Positions 45,570 to 52,691 of a stretch of DNA of 64,000 nucleotides are shown one piece after another. The position numbers and the translations under genes were made by a program. Every line of letters starts with the position of its first letter. Position 1 is the stretch's first letter. Origin of the DNA: a virus. The stretch is from the IMG/VR virus record IMGVR_UViG_3300023179_000030, positions 62,001-126,000 of that record; one strand, written 5' to 3'. The notes beneath the pieces are model-generated. The model saw only the letters and a program-made list of their open reading frames with translations, ran no database searches and was not told the DNA's origin.

Positions 45570-45842
45570 TTACACAACTTCCAACATACTTGCAGGTACC
45601 CGCCAAACAGATTGTGGGGTTCGAACAGTCACAAATTTAATTGCGACCTTTTCCACAATGCCAGACATTTTGATGCCAGAGCGGCTACTGTCCCATTGAA
45701 CACGACTACCAATTGACAGATGTCGTTTGTTACTTTTGCCAAGTTGGCTACGAGCCCACCTAATGGCCTCAGCCATAGTATTGAGTTCAGCATTGGTCCA
45801 GGATCCACGGATAATGCTATTCTGAATGTCTTCAACTTTCAT
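45570..45842 (-). CDS. Small hypothetical protein with its own promoter
   Basis: A 90-residue basic protein from ATG 45842 (MKVEDIQNSI); ATG 45857 is an alternative, but would leave only a few bases of leader. The C-terminal half (LSIGSRVQWDSSR, then SGIVEKVAIKFVTVR) looks like a small beta-barrel of the SH3/KOW type, which could bind nucleic acid; this is inference. It has a separate consensus promoter and is followed closely by the MoxR promoter. Confidence 0.65.
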   Translation of the reverse strand: MKVEDIQNSIIRGSWTNAELNTMAEAIRWARSQLGKSNKRHLSIGSRVQWDSSRSGIKMSGIVEKVAIKFVTVRTPQSVWRVPASMLEVV

Positions 45843-45870
45843 AAATGTACCAATCATTTAGTAAGTTTCA

Positions 45871-45899
45871 ATTATAACAAAAACGGTATTTAACGTCAA
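45871..45899 (-). promoter_or_regulatory. Consensus sigma70 promoter
   Basis: Minus strand: TTGACG (45899-45894), 17-nt spacer, TATAAT (45876-45871), for the small gene at 45570-45842. Confidence 0.8.
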
Positions 45900-45966
45900 A
45901 TGTTGCAGTAGCACTATTGCTTCTGCAATGTAGATATTATACTAGATCAGTGATTTATCGTCAATC

Positions 45967-45992
45967 AAAAAAAGAGCCTTTAAGGGCGACTC
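45967..45992 (-). terminator. Rho-independent terminator
   Basis: On the minus strand a GAGTCGCCCTTAAAGGCTC hairpin (one 3-nt bulge) is followed by seven T residues. It lies 70 nt after the stop of the gene at 46063 and before the next promoter. Confidence 0.6.
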
Positions 45993-46062
45993 ACAGTGCT
46001 TTTTGACGGAAAAATGCACGATTTTGCTAGTTTAACTGATCAGGATGTACTGTATTAGATTT

Positions 46063-46446
46063 TCAATTATAGCCAGAGACCTTGGCTAAGTGATTGAGAT
46101 AAGCGGTTAAATCGCCATCATGCAGTGTAAGCATAGTGGCTTCTTGCTCGTCGAAAACAGTTATTTTGAATTGGTCTCCTAAATAATAGATACTGGGGAA
46201 TAGCTTCCCAAGTTGTAGCAAGTTACGATTAACCAGTGGCTCTGAAAAACTAAACTCCCAGTGTTTAAAGCCCAGATGTTTGGTTAAAAAGATAAATCCT
46301 GTTCTATTAAGCCTAAGGCTATTTTCGTTGGTGGGATCAACCCAGATCTTATATTTAAAGTCGGCCACCAAATGAGCTGGCAATTTAGCTTCTTCAATAA
46401 AAGACTTGGTAAAAGAAGATTGTTTTAGATCCGAGTTAGTAATCAA
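46063..46446 (-). CDS. Hypothetical phage protein
   Basis: A 127-residue protein. It lies in the same frame as the preceding gene, separated by TGA and two codons; the start is TTG 46446 or a neighbouring ATC/ATT, and no ribosome binding site is clear, so coupling or stop readthrough are possible. Sequence is mixed (NSLRLNRTGFIFLTKHLGF, LLQLGKLFPSIYYLGDQF). I recall nothing of its function. A terminator follows. Confidence 0.6.
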   Translation of the reverse strand: MITNSDLKQSSFTKSFIEEAKLPAHLVADFKYKIWVDPTNENSLRLNRTGFIFLTKHLGFKHWEFSFSEPLVNRNLLQLGKLFPSIYYLGDQFKITVFDEQEATMLTLHDGDLTAYLNHLAKVSGYN

Positions 46447-46452
46447 GATTGT

Positions 46453-46740
46453 TCATGGGAAAATTTTATCACCCTGAGTCAACAATACCACTGTGAACTT
46501 GTCAGTTTTAAATAGAGCATTGAGCTTTTTGCTCAAATTGATAGCATGACCCTTGTTGGCAAAACTGGTTTTTTTATATTTTGGTCCAGGATAACTAACC
46601 AACATATTGCTGGATTTTAAATTAAATGGCTGATTGTCAAAAAAAACAGCCCAAATGCCTTCTGACAGTAATATTTGTTCGCTTTTGTAATTTACTTTGT
46701 TTACATGCTCAAGTAAAATTGCTGGTTTAGGGCGTGACAT
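46453..46740 (-). CDS. Conserved phage protein of unknown function
   Basis: A 95-residue protein from ATG 46740, with AGGAG exactly 7 nt upstream. The conserved pattern SRPKPAILLEHVNK, IWAVFFDNQPFNLK, YPGPKYKKTSF and LFKTDKFTVV recurs in marine T4-like phages. It is basic and small. A longer start at 46767 is rejected because the ribosome binding site would lie inside. Confidence 0.68.
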   Translation of the reverse strand: MSRPKPAILLEHVNKVNYKSEQILLSEGIWAVFFDNQPFNLKSSNMLVSYPGPKYKKTSFANKGHAINLSKKLNALFKTDKFTVVLLTQGDKIFP

Positions 46741-46770
46741 TGCGATTCTCCTGTGGCTGTGAGACAAACA

Positions 46771-47001
46771 TTAAAAGTTGCCGCCGTCCATTTGTAAGGT
46801 ATTTGATTCCACAGTGGGGATTGATACAGTTTTTTCAACCACAGCGGCATGTTGATTTAAAAGGTCAAACAAGTCGCTATGCAAATTACGTGCTTCAGCA
46901 GCACTCAGCGTCAGTGTTTTCCCATTGAGATGATTCATGAGCTTAACTTTATCGTTAAACATTTTAAAATGAACTGTTAGCATTGGGTTATTTGGTGTCA
47001 T
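46771..47001 (-). CDS. Small hypothetical protein
   Basis: A 76-residue protein overlapping the end of the previous gene by 14 nt. It has a LTVHFKMFNDKVKLMNHL start, then an AEARNLHSDLFDLLNQH helix. The look is of a small regulatory or structural phage protein; no family recognised. Confidence 0.55.
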   Translation of the reverse strand: MTPNNPMLTVHFKMFNDKVKLMNHLNGKTLTLSAAEARNLHSDLFDLLNQHAAVVEKTVSIPTVESNTLQMDGGNF

Positions 47002-47476
47002 TAGCTTGTATTCTTTCTTGAGCTTGTTTAATGGTTTTAAAAGGGCCCTGGTATTCGTAACGGTTTAATGTTATCAATTTAGGATAACTTACCACAGACC
47101 AAAACCCGTTGATTTTAATTGCATAATGACCTGCGCAGAAAAAGCTCTTACTTTTACTTGATTTGGTATAGACTGGAAACTGATACTTTACATTCCACAG
47201 TGGATTATGTGGTTTTTGATCCACAGGATAGCCATAGACTGTGTTTCCGTTTTCGTATGTTCGACGTTGAGTGTTTTTGGATATCTTTTTGTCAAATTGT
47301 ACATTGTGTTCTTTTGACAAAATTTTAATAGTGGGATATTGACTTCTACTTAGGTTTTGATCAACATACACTACACCACCATTGTCAATGGCTTGAATAG
47401 TGGCAATTTTAGTGCCCTGTGATTCTACAATCCAAAACTTGTTTTTTAAAATGGGTTTGGCTAATAGTTGAGACAT
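46988..47476 (-). CDS. Conserved phage protein of unknown function
   Basis: A 162-residue basic protein starting MSQLLAKPILKNKFWIVE. It is beta-rich (GTKIATIQAIDNGGVVYVD), with Asn/Tyr-rich middle (YGYPVDQKPHNPLWNVK) and a Lys-rich stretch, and ends with a TIKQAQERIQ helix. Recurs in marine T4-like phages as far as I recall; function unknown. Followed by four more small genes in one operon. Confidence 0.6.
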   Translation of the reverse strand: MSQLLAKPILKNKFWIVESQGTKIATIQAIDNGGVVYVDQNLSRSQYPTIKILSKEHNVQFDKKISKNTQRRTYENGNTVYGYPVDQKPHNPLWNVKYQFPVYTKSSKSKSFFCAGHYAIKINGFWSVVSYPKLITLNRYEYQGPFKTIKQAQERIQANDTK

Positions 47477-47481
47477 TGATT

Positions 47482-47661
47482 TTACCTATTTGGTTTTTTT
47501 TGTTGAAATCTATATTCACGCTTCAACCAGTATTTATACTTTTGAAAATACTCTTTTTGTGTATATGGTGGTTCATTAAACCCATCACGCTCAATTACGT
47601 TTTCAGCCCAGATTGCACGTAGCCAAGTTTTAAAATCTAAACGATTGTTGTCTTTTTCCAT
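47482..47661 (-). CDS. 59-residue basic conserved protein
   Basis: ATG 47661 overlaps the flap nuclease stop (TGATG), and TAA is at 47484-47482. The sequence is Trp/Tyr/Lys-rich (FKTWLRAIWAENVIERDGF, then EYFQKYKYWLKREY), a pattern I recall from small proteins of marine T4-like phages. Function unknown; the overlap indicates coupled translation with the nuclease. Confidence 0.7.
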   Translation of the reverse strand: MEKDNNRLDFKTWLRAIWAENVIERDGFNEPPYTQKEYFQKYKYWLKREYRFQQKKPNR

Positions 47662-48656
47662 CAGCTTTTCCCTGGATAAGCAGCAGATAACATATTTGCA
47701 AAGGCGTTGGCATTGTCTGATAATTTAACTAACTGATATTTAGAGCAAAACTTCAAAAATTGTGCGCCAATCATTGGGTTATTTTTGATTTCTTGGCCAG
47801 CAAGTATTGTATCATTGATAAGTTTTTTAATGTGCGTTGGTTGGGCTGTGAGGTCTATTAGAGTTCTATTTCGTTCATAGTCATCCAATACCCTGTGAGT
47901 TTTTCCTTCGTGGTCAACCCATTGCTGCAACATTAAATTATTCCAAGCAAAGCCTTGACGTCCAATATCTGCGTAGGCTTCTTTCAAGCCAATTTTATTT
48001 TTGGAGCCCACGGTGCGAACACCAGGATAAGCACTGAAGACATTATCACTGGAGTCGCCGCGCATACATTTTTCAAATAACATCCAACCTGGGTCTGGTA
48101 CGGTCTTAGGCAATTTGGTTTTCTTATCAATAACCAATTTGCCTTTTTTATCAAAGATACCGTTTATGGTATGCAATTCACAAGTTATACCATTATATTG
48201 TTTTACTGTATTTGACAATAACTGATAGTAGTCGGTATCGCTACTGACAATTACATGTGTGTCATTGGGGTGATTCTGAACCCAACCTGCTATGAGATCA
48301 TCAGCTTCAAGCTCTGAATGTTGTAAAGTGGTGCAATTGGTTTTATTGACAATAAAATTCTGTAATTTTTCCAAGGTGTCCCAGAATAACTGGTCTTCCT
48401 CTTGCTCTGCAATAGATGAAGCGGCCCTGGCTACACTACGATTTTTTTTATAGGGTGGATACACATCCTTGCGCCAACTACGACCCTCAAAACAAAAGAC
48501 TACATGATTGGCTTTTTGATCACGCCAAGCTGCATGAACGCTTGCTAGGGTTACATGAGTGGCAAATGCTACTCTTTCTTCCAGAGAAGATCCACGATGT
48601 GCAGCATGGCGAGCTCGAGTAAAAGTATTAGCGGTGTCAATGATTAAATTAAGCAT
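47661..48656 (-). CDS. rnh: 5'-3' flap exonuclease / RNase H (FEN-1 family)
   Basis: A 331-residue FEN-type nuclease like T4 RNase H (305 residues), which removes RNA primers from lagging-strand fragments. Acidic metal ligands are visible: Asp7 (LIIDTANT), Glu115/Glu117 and Asp119/Asp120 in SELEADDLIAG, and Asp140/Asp142 in VSSDTDYYQLL, followed by the GDSSDN helix-hairpin segment. A Lys/Arg-rich clamp region lies at 60-75. A consensus promoter lies 6 nt before the ATG, with no room for a ribosome binding site in the transcript. Confidence 0.9.
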   Translation of the reverse strand: MLNLIIDTANTFTRARHAAHRGSSLEERVAFATHVTLASVHAAWRDQKANHVVFCFEGRSWRKDVYPPYKKNRSVARAASSIAEQEEDQLFWDTLEKLQNFIVNKTNCTTLQHSELEADDLIAGWVQNHPNDTHVIVSSDTDYYQLLSNTVKQYNGITCELHTINGIFDKKGKLVIDKKTKLPKTVPDPGWMLFEKCMRGDSSDNVFSAYPGVRTVGSKNKIGLKEAYADIGRQGFAWNNLMLQQWVDHEGKTHRVLDDYERNRTLIDLTAQPTHIKKLINDTILAGQEIKNNPMIGAQFLKFCSKYQLVKLSDNANAFANMLSAAYPGKS

Positions 48657-48662
48657 GACCTA

Positions 48663-48691
48663 ATAATAGCATATTATTAAATAAAATGCAA
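48663..48691 (-). promoter_or_regulatory. Consensus sigma70 promoter for the flap nuclease
   Basis: Minus strand: TTGCAT (48691-48686), 17-nt spacer, TATTAT (48668-48663). Only TAGGTC lies between the -10 box and the ATG, so a leaderless mRNA is predicted. Confidence 0.75.
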
Positions 48692-48707
48692 TTAAAAAGG
48701 CAGAAGA

Positions 48708-49151
48708 TTATTTTGCAACAGTGGCATTCCAGTCGTTACGTTTATCTGGATCTGCCATTTCTTGCTCAAAAGCTTCTGCAATTACATTTCTACAAATAGA
48801 ATTAAACCATTGATCCACTATATCAAAATCGGTTTTACCTTTGTACCCCGCCTTTACCAATCGTGCCACAAAAATCTCATTAAAGTCCAAGTTAAAGCTG
48901 CCATTGCCCAAATTGTTGGGGTCTAATTCAATTGCCAATACTCCAACCCAGGGTTCTCCTTTTCTGGTTGCCTCGTCCTTTTCGCTGAGAGCTAAGTTCG
49001 TTGGGTTAGATTTGGGTTTACGTTGACGACGTGCTTTTGTAATGGTGGGTGTTTGATCTGGTTTAGTAAGATCCTGTTCCTTTAAGGAAGGGTTAGGGGG
49101 CAGGTTTGGTGTGTCTGAAACACCTAAAATACGTTTAAAAAAGTTATTCAT
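48708..49151 (-). CDS. Conserved phage protein of unknown function
   Basis: A 147-residue protein. The N-terminal 60 residues are Pro/Lys-rich and probably disordered; the C-half (GEPWVGVLAIELDPNNLGNG, FNLDFNEIFVARLVKAGY, DIVDQWFNSICRNV) matches a pattern recurring in T4-like marine phages. It ends the queE-side operon, just before the nuclease promoter. Function unknown. Confidence 0.65.
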   Translation of the reverse strand: MNNFFKRILGVSDTPNLPPNPSLKEQDLTKPDQTPTITKARRQRKPKSNPTNLALSEKDEATRKGEPWVGVLAIELDPNNLGNGSFNLDFNEIFVARLVKAGYKGKTDFDIVDQWFNSICRNVIAEAFEQEMADPDKRNDWNATVAK

Positions 49152-49168
49152 TACATATTCTTTCTAAA

Positions 49169-50065
49169 TTATGTTCCCCAGGCGTTTTTCCAAAGGTCGA
49201 CGTGCAGTCTAGCGCTATACCGTAGCCCATGTTCTAGGGCAAGTTCTGCTACATGTTTGGCATTCATAAAATAAGTATCACTGGTCCCACCCACAGGCAT
49301 CAAGTATACTGGCCCTTGAAATCCGGCTTGACGATATTCGTCAATGGCCTTTAAAGCTTCATTGGCGTCAGATTCTGTAGCTACCACAAATTTAAGATAA
49401 GTGTGGCCCACGAATTCATAAGATTTAACTATCTCAGGGCAAATAGCATCCGACCATTTTTCACCGCTGACGCTTAATTTTGGACTCACTGAAAAGGCCA
49501 AAGCATCTCGACCACGTGCAGACCCACGGTTGCTGTACTTTGAATTTAAAGTCCAATTAAGCAAGTATTGTTGAAAATCTGCGGATAACGGTTGTGTGCC
49601 ATTGGTTTCAAATGTTAATTCTTTGAGCCAGGACATGTCTTCGTTGGACAGTAGGTCAGGATATGCTCGTTGCCAACCCAACAGTGGCTCACCACCAGTG
49701 ATTACCAAATGCTCATCTTCCCAGCGTCGATGAGGCAAAAGATTGATTATGTTAGTGGTTAGTTCATCTGTGGTTTCTTTGATTACAAATCGTTTAAACT
49801 CAGGGTAAACTGAACTATAGCTATCACAACCTGTGGCCACCAAAGGTAAATCTTTAAATGTTTTGTATTGGTCTAAATTCTTAATGATAACTGCTACTTC
49901 AGGGTTGTGAACTTCTTGATCACTGAGAATATCCTGTTCTAGACGACCAAAATTTTTGCATCGAAAATTGCATCCAAACATACGTAGGAATATTGAAGGG
50001 ACACCCATAAAACGCCCTTCGCCCTGAGTGCTGTAAAACAGCTCTGTATAATTGACATTAGCCAT
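49169..50065 (-). CDS. queE: 7-carboxy-7-deazaguanine synthase QueE (radical SAM)
   Basis: A 298-residue QueE. STQGEGRFMG near the N-terminus, GCNFRC with Cys32 and Cys36, ITGGEP (122-127) and a LTFETNGT strand are QueE features. It converts 6-carboxy-tetrahydropterin to 7-carboxy-7-deazaguanine. The third cluster cysteine is not in the usual CxxxCxxC place: that position is Phe39, and Cys80 in ATGCDSY is the probable third ligand, within an insertion. With QueD and FolE it supplies a 7-deazaguanine precursor for DpdA. QueC is not in this window. Confidence 0.9.
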   Translation of the reverse strand: MANVNYTELFYSTQGEGRFMGVPSIFLRMFGCNFRCKNFGRLEQDILSDQEVHNPEVAVIIKNLDQYKTFKDLPLVATGCDSYSSVYPEFKRFVIKETTDELTTNIINLLPHRRWEDEHLVITGGEPLLGWQRAYPDLLSNEDMSWLKELTFETNGTQPLSADFQQYLLNWTLNSKYSNRGSARGRDALAFSVSPKLSVSGEKWSDAICPEIVKSYEFVGHTYLKFVVATESDANEALKAIDEYRQAGFQGPVYLMPVGGTSDTYFMNAKHVAELALEHGLRYSARLHVDLWKNAWGT

Positions 50066-50094
50066 GATTCTAAAATCCTAATTGATTGTTGTTG

Positions 50095-50367
50095 TTACCA
50101 ATGGTGAATAACTCCTGCGATGATAAACAGGTTTGTAACTATGTATACTAACACAATCGTGCTTCGAATACAAGCTATTTGGTTTGCTTCCAGATTATCT
50201 TTGCCAGATTTCTCGCCCAAAGCCAGTGCCCATAAACGCCACAGTTTAGACATAGATGAATTCTTTTTAATATTGATGGGTATATCTGTAATTATCACTG
50301 GTGCTGTATATCCATCCCAAAGTGGAATAGATAACAAAATTGTTTCCTGACTAACTGTTTTTTCCAT
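50095..50367 (-). CDS. Small membrane protein
   Basis: A 90-residue protein with one clear membrane helix (IVLVYIVTNLFIIAGVI) near the C-terminus and a basic LWRLWALALGEKSGKD stretch before it. The pattern, ending in IHHW, is familiar from marine T4-like phages. Lies between two que genes but has no obvious role in that pathway. Overlaps the previous gene by 17 nt. Confidence 0.6.
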   Translation of the reverse strand: MEKTVSQETILLSIPLWDGYTAPVIITDIPINIKKNSSMSKLWRLWALALGEKSGKDNLEANQIACIRSTIVLVYIVTNLFIIAGVIHHW

Positions 50368-50536
50368 CTCTTATTTGTTCTTGAGATGTTTTTAATTCAC
50401 TGTGACATTTGCAAAATATTTTAATACTCATTAGATATCGAAGATATTTATAAAAATCAATGACATTGATATAGGCATTAATTATTAAAATTACAGGTAT
50501 TAGCCACACCCAGTGGAGACCAAAATTTGGATACAT
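50351..50536 (-). CDS. Short membrane protein
   Basis: A 61-residue protein from the ATG at 50536 (TTG 50548 also possible). One hydrophobic helix (WVWLIPVILIINAYINV) is followed by a charged tail with a CKC pair. No ribosome binding site is obvious. Function unknown. Confidence 0.45.
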   Translation of the reverse strand: MYPNFGLHWVWLIPVILIINAYINVIDFYKYLRYLMSIKIFCKCHSELKTSQEQIRDGKNS

Positions 50537-50560
50537 AATAAAACTCAATTATTTAAAAAG

Positions 50561-51064
50561 TTAATCAAAAAGCGACTCGTTCCAGCATCTATGGCCTTCT
50601 CTGAAAGCCATATTATTTTGAGTTTCGCGCACTTCGACCCTATAGCACCATAGACGTTCTGCTTCACTCTGTCCCCACATGTCAGGAATATAAACACCAT
50701 TGACATACTTATACAGCATGTCGGCAAGACTTTCGCAACCTAAATTGGGAAGAATAGTTAATTTCAAGATTCCACGGCGTTCTGCTTCTTTATACCAGTC
50801 TAAATGTGGGTCCGACTCAGCTACCAATGTTGTATGATCAAATTGACTTTCAAGTGTTTGTTTTAACTCACTCAACCCACCGTAATCTGCGGCCCACCTA
50901 CGTGCATCTAAGTCGTCTGTTCCAAAATAAAATTTCATACTAAATGCATATCCGTGTAGAAATTTACAATGACTGTTGGCTTTGTATTGCCTATAAGCGC
51001 AAGGAAAAGCGTCGTGATATTCCTTGGTGGAAGTCCATTTGTATGTTACAGGTTGTAATGCCAT
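50561..51064 (-). CDS. queD: 6-carboxy-tetrahydropterin synthase QueD (phage type)
   Basis: A 167-residue T-fold enzyme. Family landmarks: HDAFPCAYRQ with His17, catalytic CKFLHGY with Cys33 and His37, an acid-rich ARRWAADYGGL segment, FDHTTLV and the late EVRET. It turns the FolE product dihydroneopterin triphosphate into 6-carboxy-tetrahydropterin for QueE. The bacterial HGH zinc motif is HGY here, as in the longer phage-type QueD proteins I remember. AGGAG precedes the ATG. It lies between FolE and QueE in the same operon. Confidence 0.85.
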   Translation of the reverse strand: MALQPVTYKWTSTKEYHDAFPCAYRQYKANSHCKFLHGYAFSMKFYFGTDDLDARRWAADYGGLSELKQTLESQFDHTTLVAESDPHLDWYKEAERRGILKLTILPNLGCESLADMLYKYVNGVYIPDMWGQSEAERLWCYRVEVRETQNNMAFREGHRCWNESLFD

Positions 51065-51134
51065 ATTTTTCTCCTATGATTAGCATAGGCGGCGGAGTTT
51101 ATTAAGCGGGACGGCGCCAAGACCGCTGTATTAT

Positions 51135-51461
51135 TTATGATTCTTCTAAGATACTATTGATTTCTTTGACATAGCTGCCAGTTATTTTATGCCCAGCAAT
51201 AAAAACAAATAGCAAAGCTTCGTCATCGTTGGGGAAGAATATTCTAGCTGAACCTGGACGTCCAGGTCTTTGAGCCGCATTGTGGTGAACTGGTTTACAT
51301 CCTGGAAAATGTATCGCGTTAAAAACCAGTTTATCTCGATTTGTTCCTTCAAAATCTATTGCACCACGCGACCTCAAATAGTCGTCGATTTCTCGATCAT
51401 ATTCACAAACATCAACAACCGAAGTACCCACCAAAGAATTATTAGTTTTTAATCTAGCCAC
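51135..51461 (-). CDS. Hypothetical protein in the folE-queD operon
   Basis: A 108-residue protein overlapping the upstream gene by 8 nt. It contains VCEYDREIDDYLRSRGAIDF, a HHNAAQRPGRPG loop and a hydrophobic EALLFVFIAGHKITGSYV strand-helix. I do not recognise it. Its location between folE and queD could mean a role linked to the pathway, but nothing in the sequence shows this. Confidence 0.55.
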   Translation of the reverse strand: MARLKTNNSLVGTSVVDVCEYDREIDDYLRSRGAIDFEGTNRDKLVFNAIHFPGCKPVHHNAAQRPGRPGSARIFFPNDDEALLFVFIAGHKITGSYVKEINSILEES

Positions 51462-51735
51462 GCAACATCTCCATGTTTATAATATTGCCAATATTTTGAG
51501 CGATGTCGTCGTCATCATGTAATACATAGACGTTTTCTTTGGATTCGTCACGATTTCGGTCATAACGTCTAATAGATAATACTACTCCGCCCTGAGCCAC
51601 TGTAACAGAAAAATTAAATGATTCCCGAATCTCTGGGCCTTTTGAAAGAGTTGTTATTTTGCCAGGTCTAGTTGAATTTAGAATTGGGCCATCATTAAAT
51701 AACCAATCCCTAAGCCAGTTTTTAAATCGTTTCAT
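51454..51735 (-). CDS. Small conserved phage protein
   Basis: A 93-residue protein starting 2 nt after the folE stop. A basic N-terminus (MKRFKNWLRDWLF) is followed by beta-rich sequence (FNFSVTVAQGGVVLSIRRYD) and a YVLHDDDDIAQNIGNII segment. I recall relatives in marine T4-like phages with no function assigned. Confidence 0.6.
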   Translation of the reverse strand: MKRFKNWLRDWLFNDGPILNSTRPGKITTLSKGPEIRESFNFSVTVAQGGVVLSIRRYDRNRDESKENVYVLHDDDDIAQNIGNIINMEMLRG

Positions 51736-51737
51736 AA

Positions 51738-52433
51738 TTAGTTACCACTGTGGCCTTTCATAGTACTAAGCAGGGTATAAAACTCCGCCTTCAATGGTGG
51801 ATGTGTATCAAATGCTCCCAACATAATAGCAGTAGACATATCACTATTGTGTTCCCTAACCCCGCGCTGTGACATGCAGTGATGCTCTGCCTTTAAAACC
51901 ACTGCAATGTTGTCGGTTTTGGCATACTTCCTCAGAGCTTCTGCAATTTGTGTAGTCATTTCCTCTTGAATCTGAGGACGCTCACATATATGATGCACAA
52001 TGCGATTAAACTTGCTGAGACCAATAACTTCATCTTCTGGTACTATGCCAACCCAGCAGTTACCCACAATGTTTTGAAAGTGGTGAGCACAAGTGGATCT
52101 TATGCTAATGGGTCCAGTGGTATATAAGCTTTTATAACCCAAGTTAGGAAAAGCTGTTACTTTGGGAACTGGTCTATATCGACCTGCAAATGTTTCTTTG
52201 ATATACATTTTAGCCACCCGCCTGGCAGTGTCATTGGTATTGTGATCGTTGGCTGTGTCAATAATTAAACTAGTTAATACCCCCTGAAATTGCTCGGCAA
52301 CTTCATCAACTAACAGATCTATTTCACCATCATTGATAAAGTCTGCAATGTTGTCATTGCTGTTAAACCTAGCACCAGCTAGTTGTATTCGTTCACGTAT
52401 CACTTGTGACAGTGGTTTGCTGTTGTCTTTCAT
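51738..52433 (-). CDS. folE: GTP cyclohydrolase I FolE
   Basis: A 231-residue FolE. Zinc site residues Cys115 and His118 in STCAHHF and Cys186 in HHCMSQRGVRE are present, with the GLSKFNRIV and FPNLGY segments. It makes dihydroneopterin triphosphate from GTP, the first step to 7-deazaguanines through the neighbouring QueD and QueE. A folate role alongside DHFR and ThyA is possible too. AGGAAAA lies before the ATG, and an extended -10 promoter lies 36 nt upstream. Confidence 0.94.
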   Translation of the reverse strand: MKDNSKPLSQVIRERIQLAGARFNSNDNIADFINDGEIDLLVDEVAEQFQGVLTSLIIDTANDHNTNDTARRVAKMYIKETFAGRYRPVPKVTAFPNLGYKSLYTTGPISIRSTCAHHFQNIVGNCWVGIVPEDEVIGLSKFNRIVHHICERPQIQEEMTTQIAEALRKYAKTDNIAVVLKAEHHCMSQRGVREHNSDMSTAIMLGAFDTHPPLKAEFYTLLSTMKGHSGN

Positions 52434-52469
52434 GTTTTTCCTAATTGATAATATGTATTTAGAACGTTA

Positions 52470-52478
52470 ATTATAGCA
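52470..52478 (-). promoter_or_regulatory. Extended -10 promoter for folE
   Basis: Minus strand TGCTATAAT, with only a weak -35 (TTAAAT) 17 nt upstream. It lies just after the end of the preceding gene and would begin the folE-queD-queE transcript. CTAAATA at 52456-52462 downstream could be a second, late-type element. Confidence 0.5.
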
Positions 52479-52481
52479 AAA

Positions 52482-52691
52482 TTATTTTGTAAATTTAAGA
52501 GCTTTGAGCACCAAGTATTCTGAAAACAGTTGAGCTAATTCTGAGTCATCACCATTTAGAATATAGTCACTGGCGGCATAATTTCTAAGATCAAGCAAAT
52601 TAACATCATTGAGACTGGGGTATTTGGGCCCAACTATGTCTTTCCAAAGTTGAAGTCTTTCCAAATATTCCACATCTTTATCATTGGTCAC
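52482..52691 (-). CDS. Small hypothetical protein after the glycosyltransferase
   Basis: A 69-residue acidic helical protein from GTG 52691, which overlaps the glycosyltransferase stop (GTGA). The sequence (VEYLERLQLWKDIVGPKYPS, ELAQLFSEYLVLKALKF) is not recognised. Last gene of the dpdA operon. Confidence 0.6.
   Translation of the reverse strand: MTNDKDVEYLERLQLWKDIVGPKYPSLNDVNLLDLRNYAASDYILNGDDSELAQLFSEYLVLKALKFTK

Noticed and set aside
44380-45606. Longer MoxR N-terminus from 45606
   Set aside because: The extension crosses the promoter and ribosome binding site; AAAGGAG marks ATG 45492 as the start.
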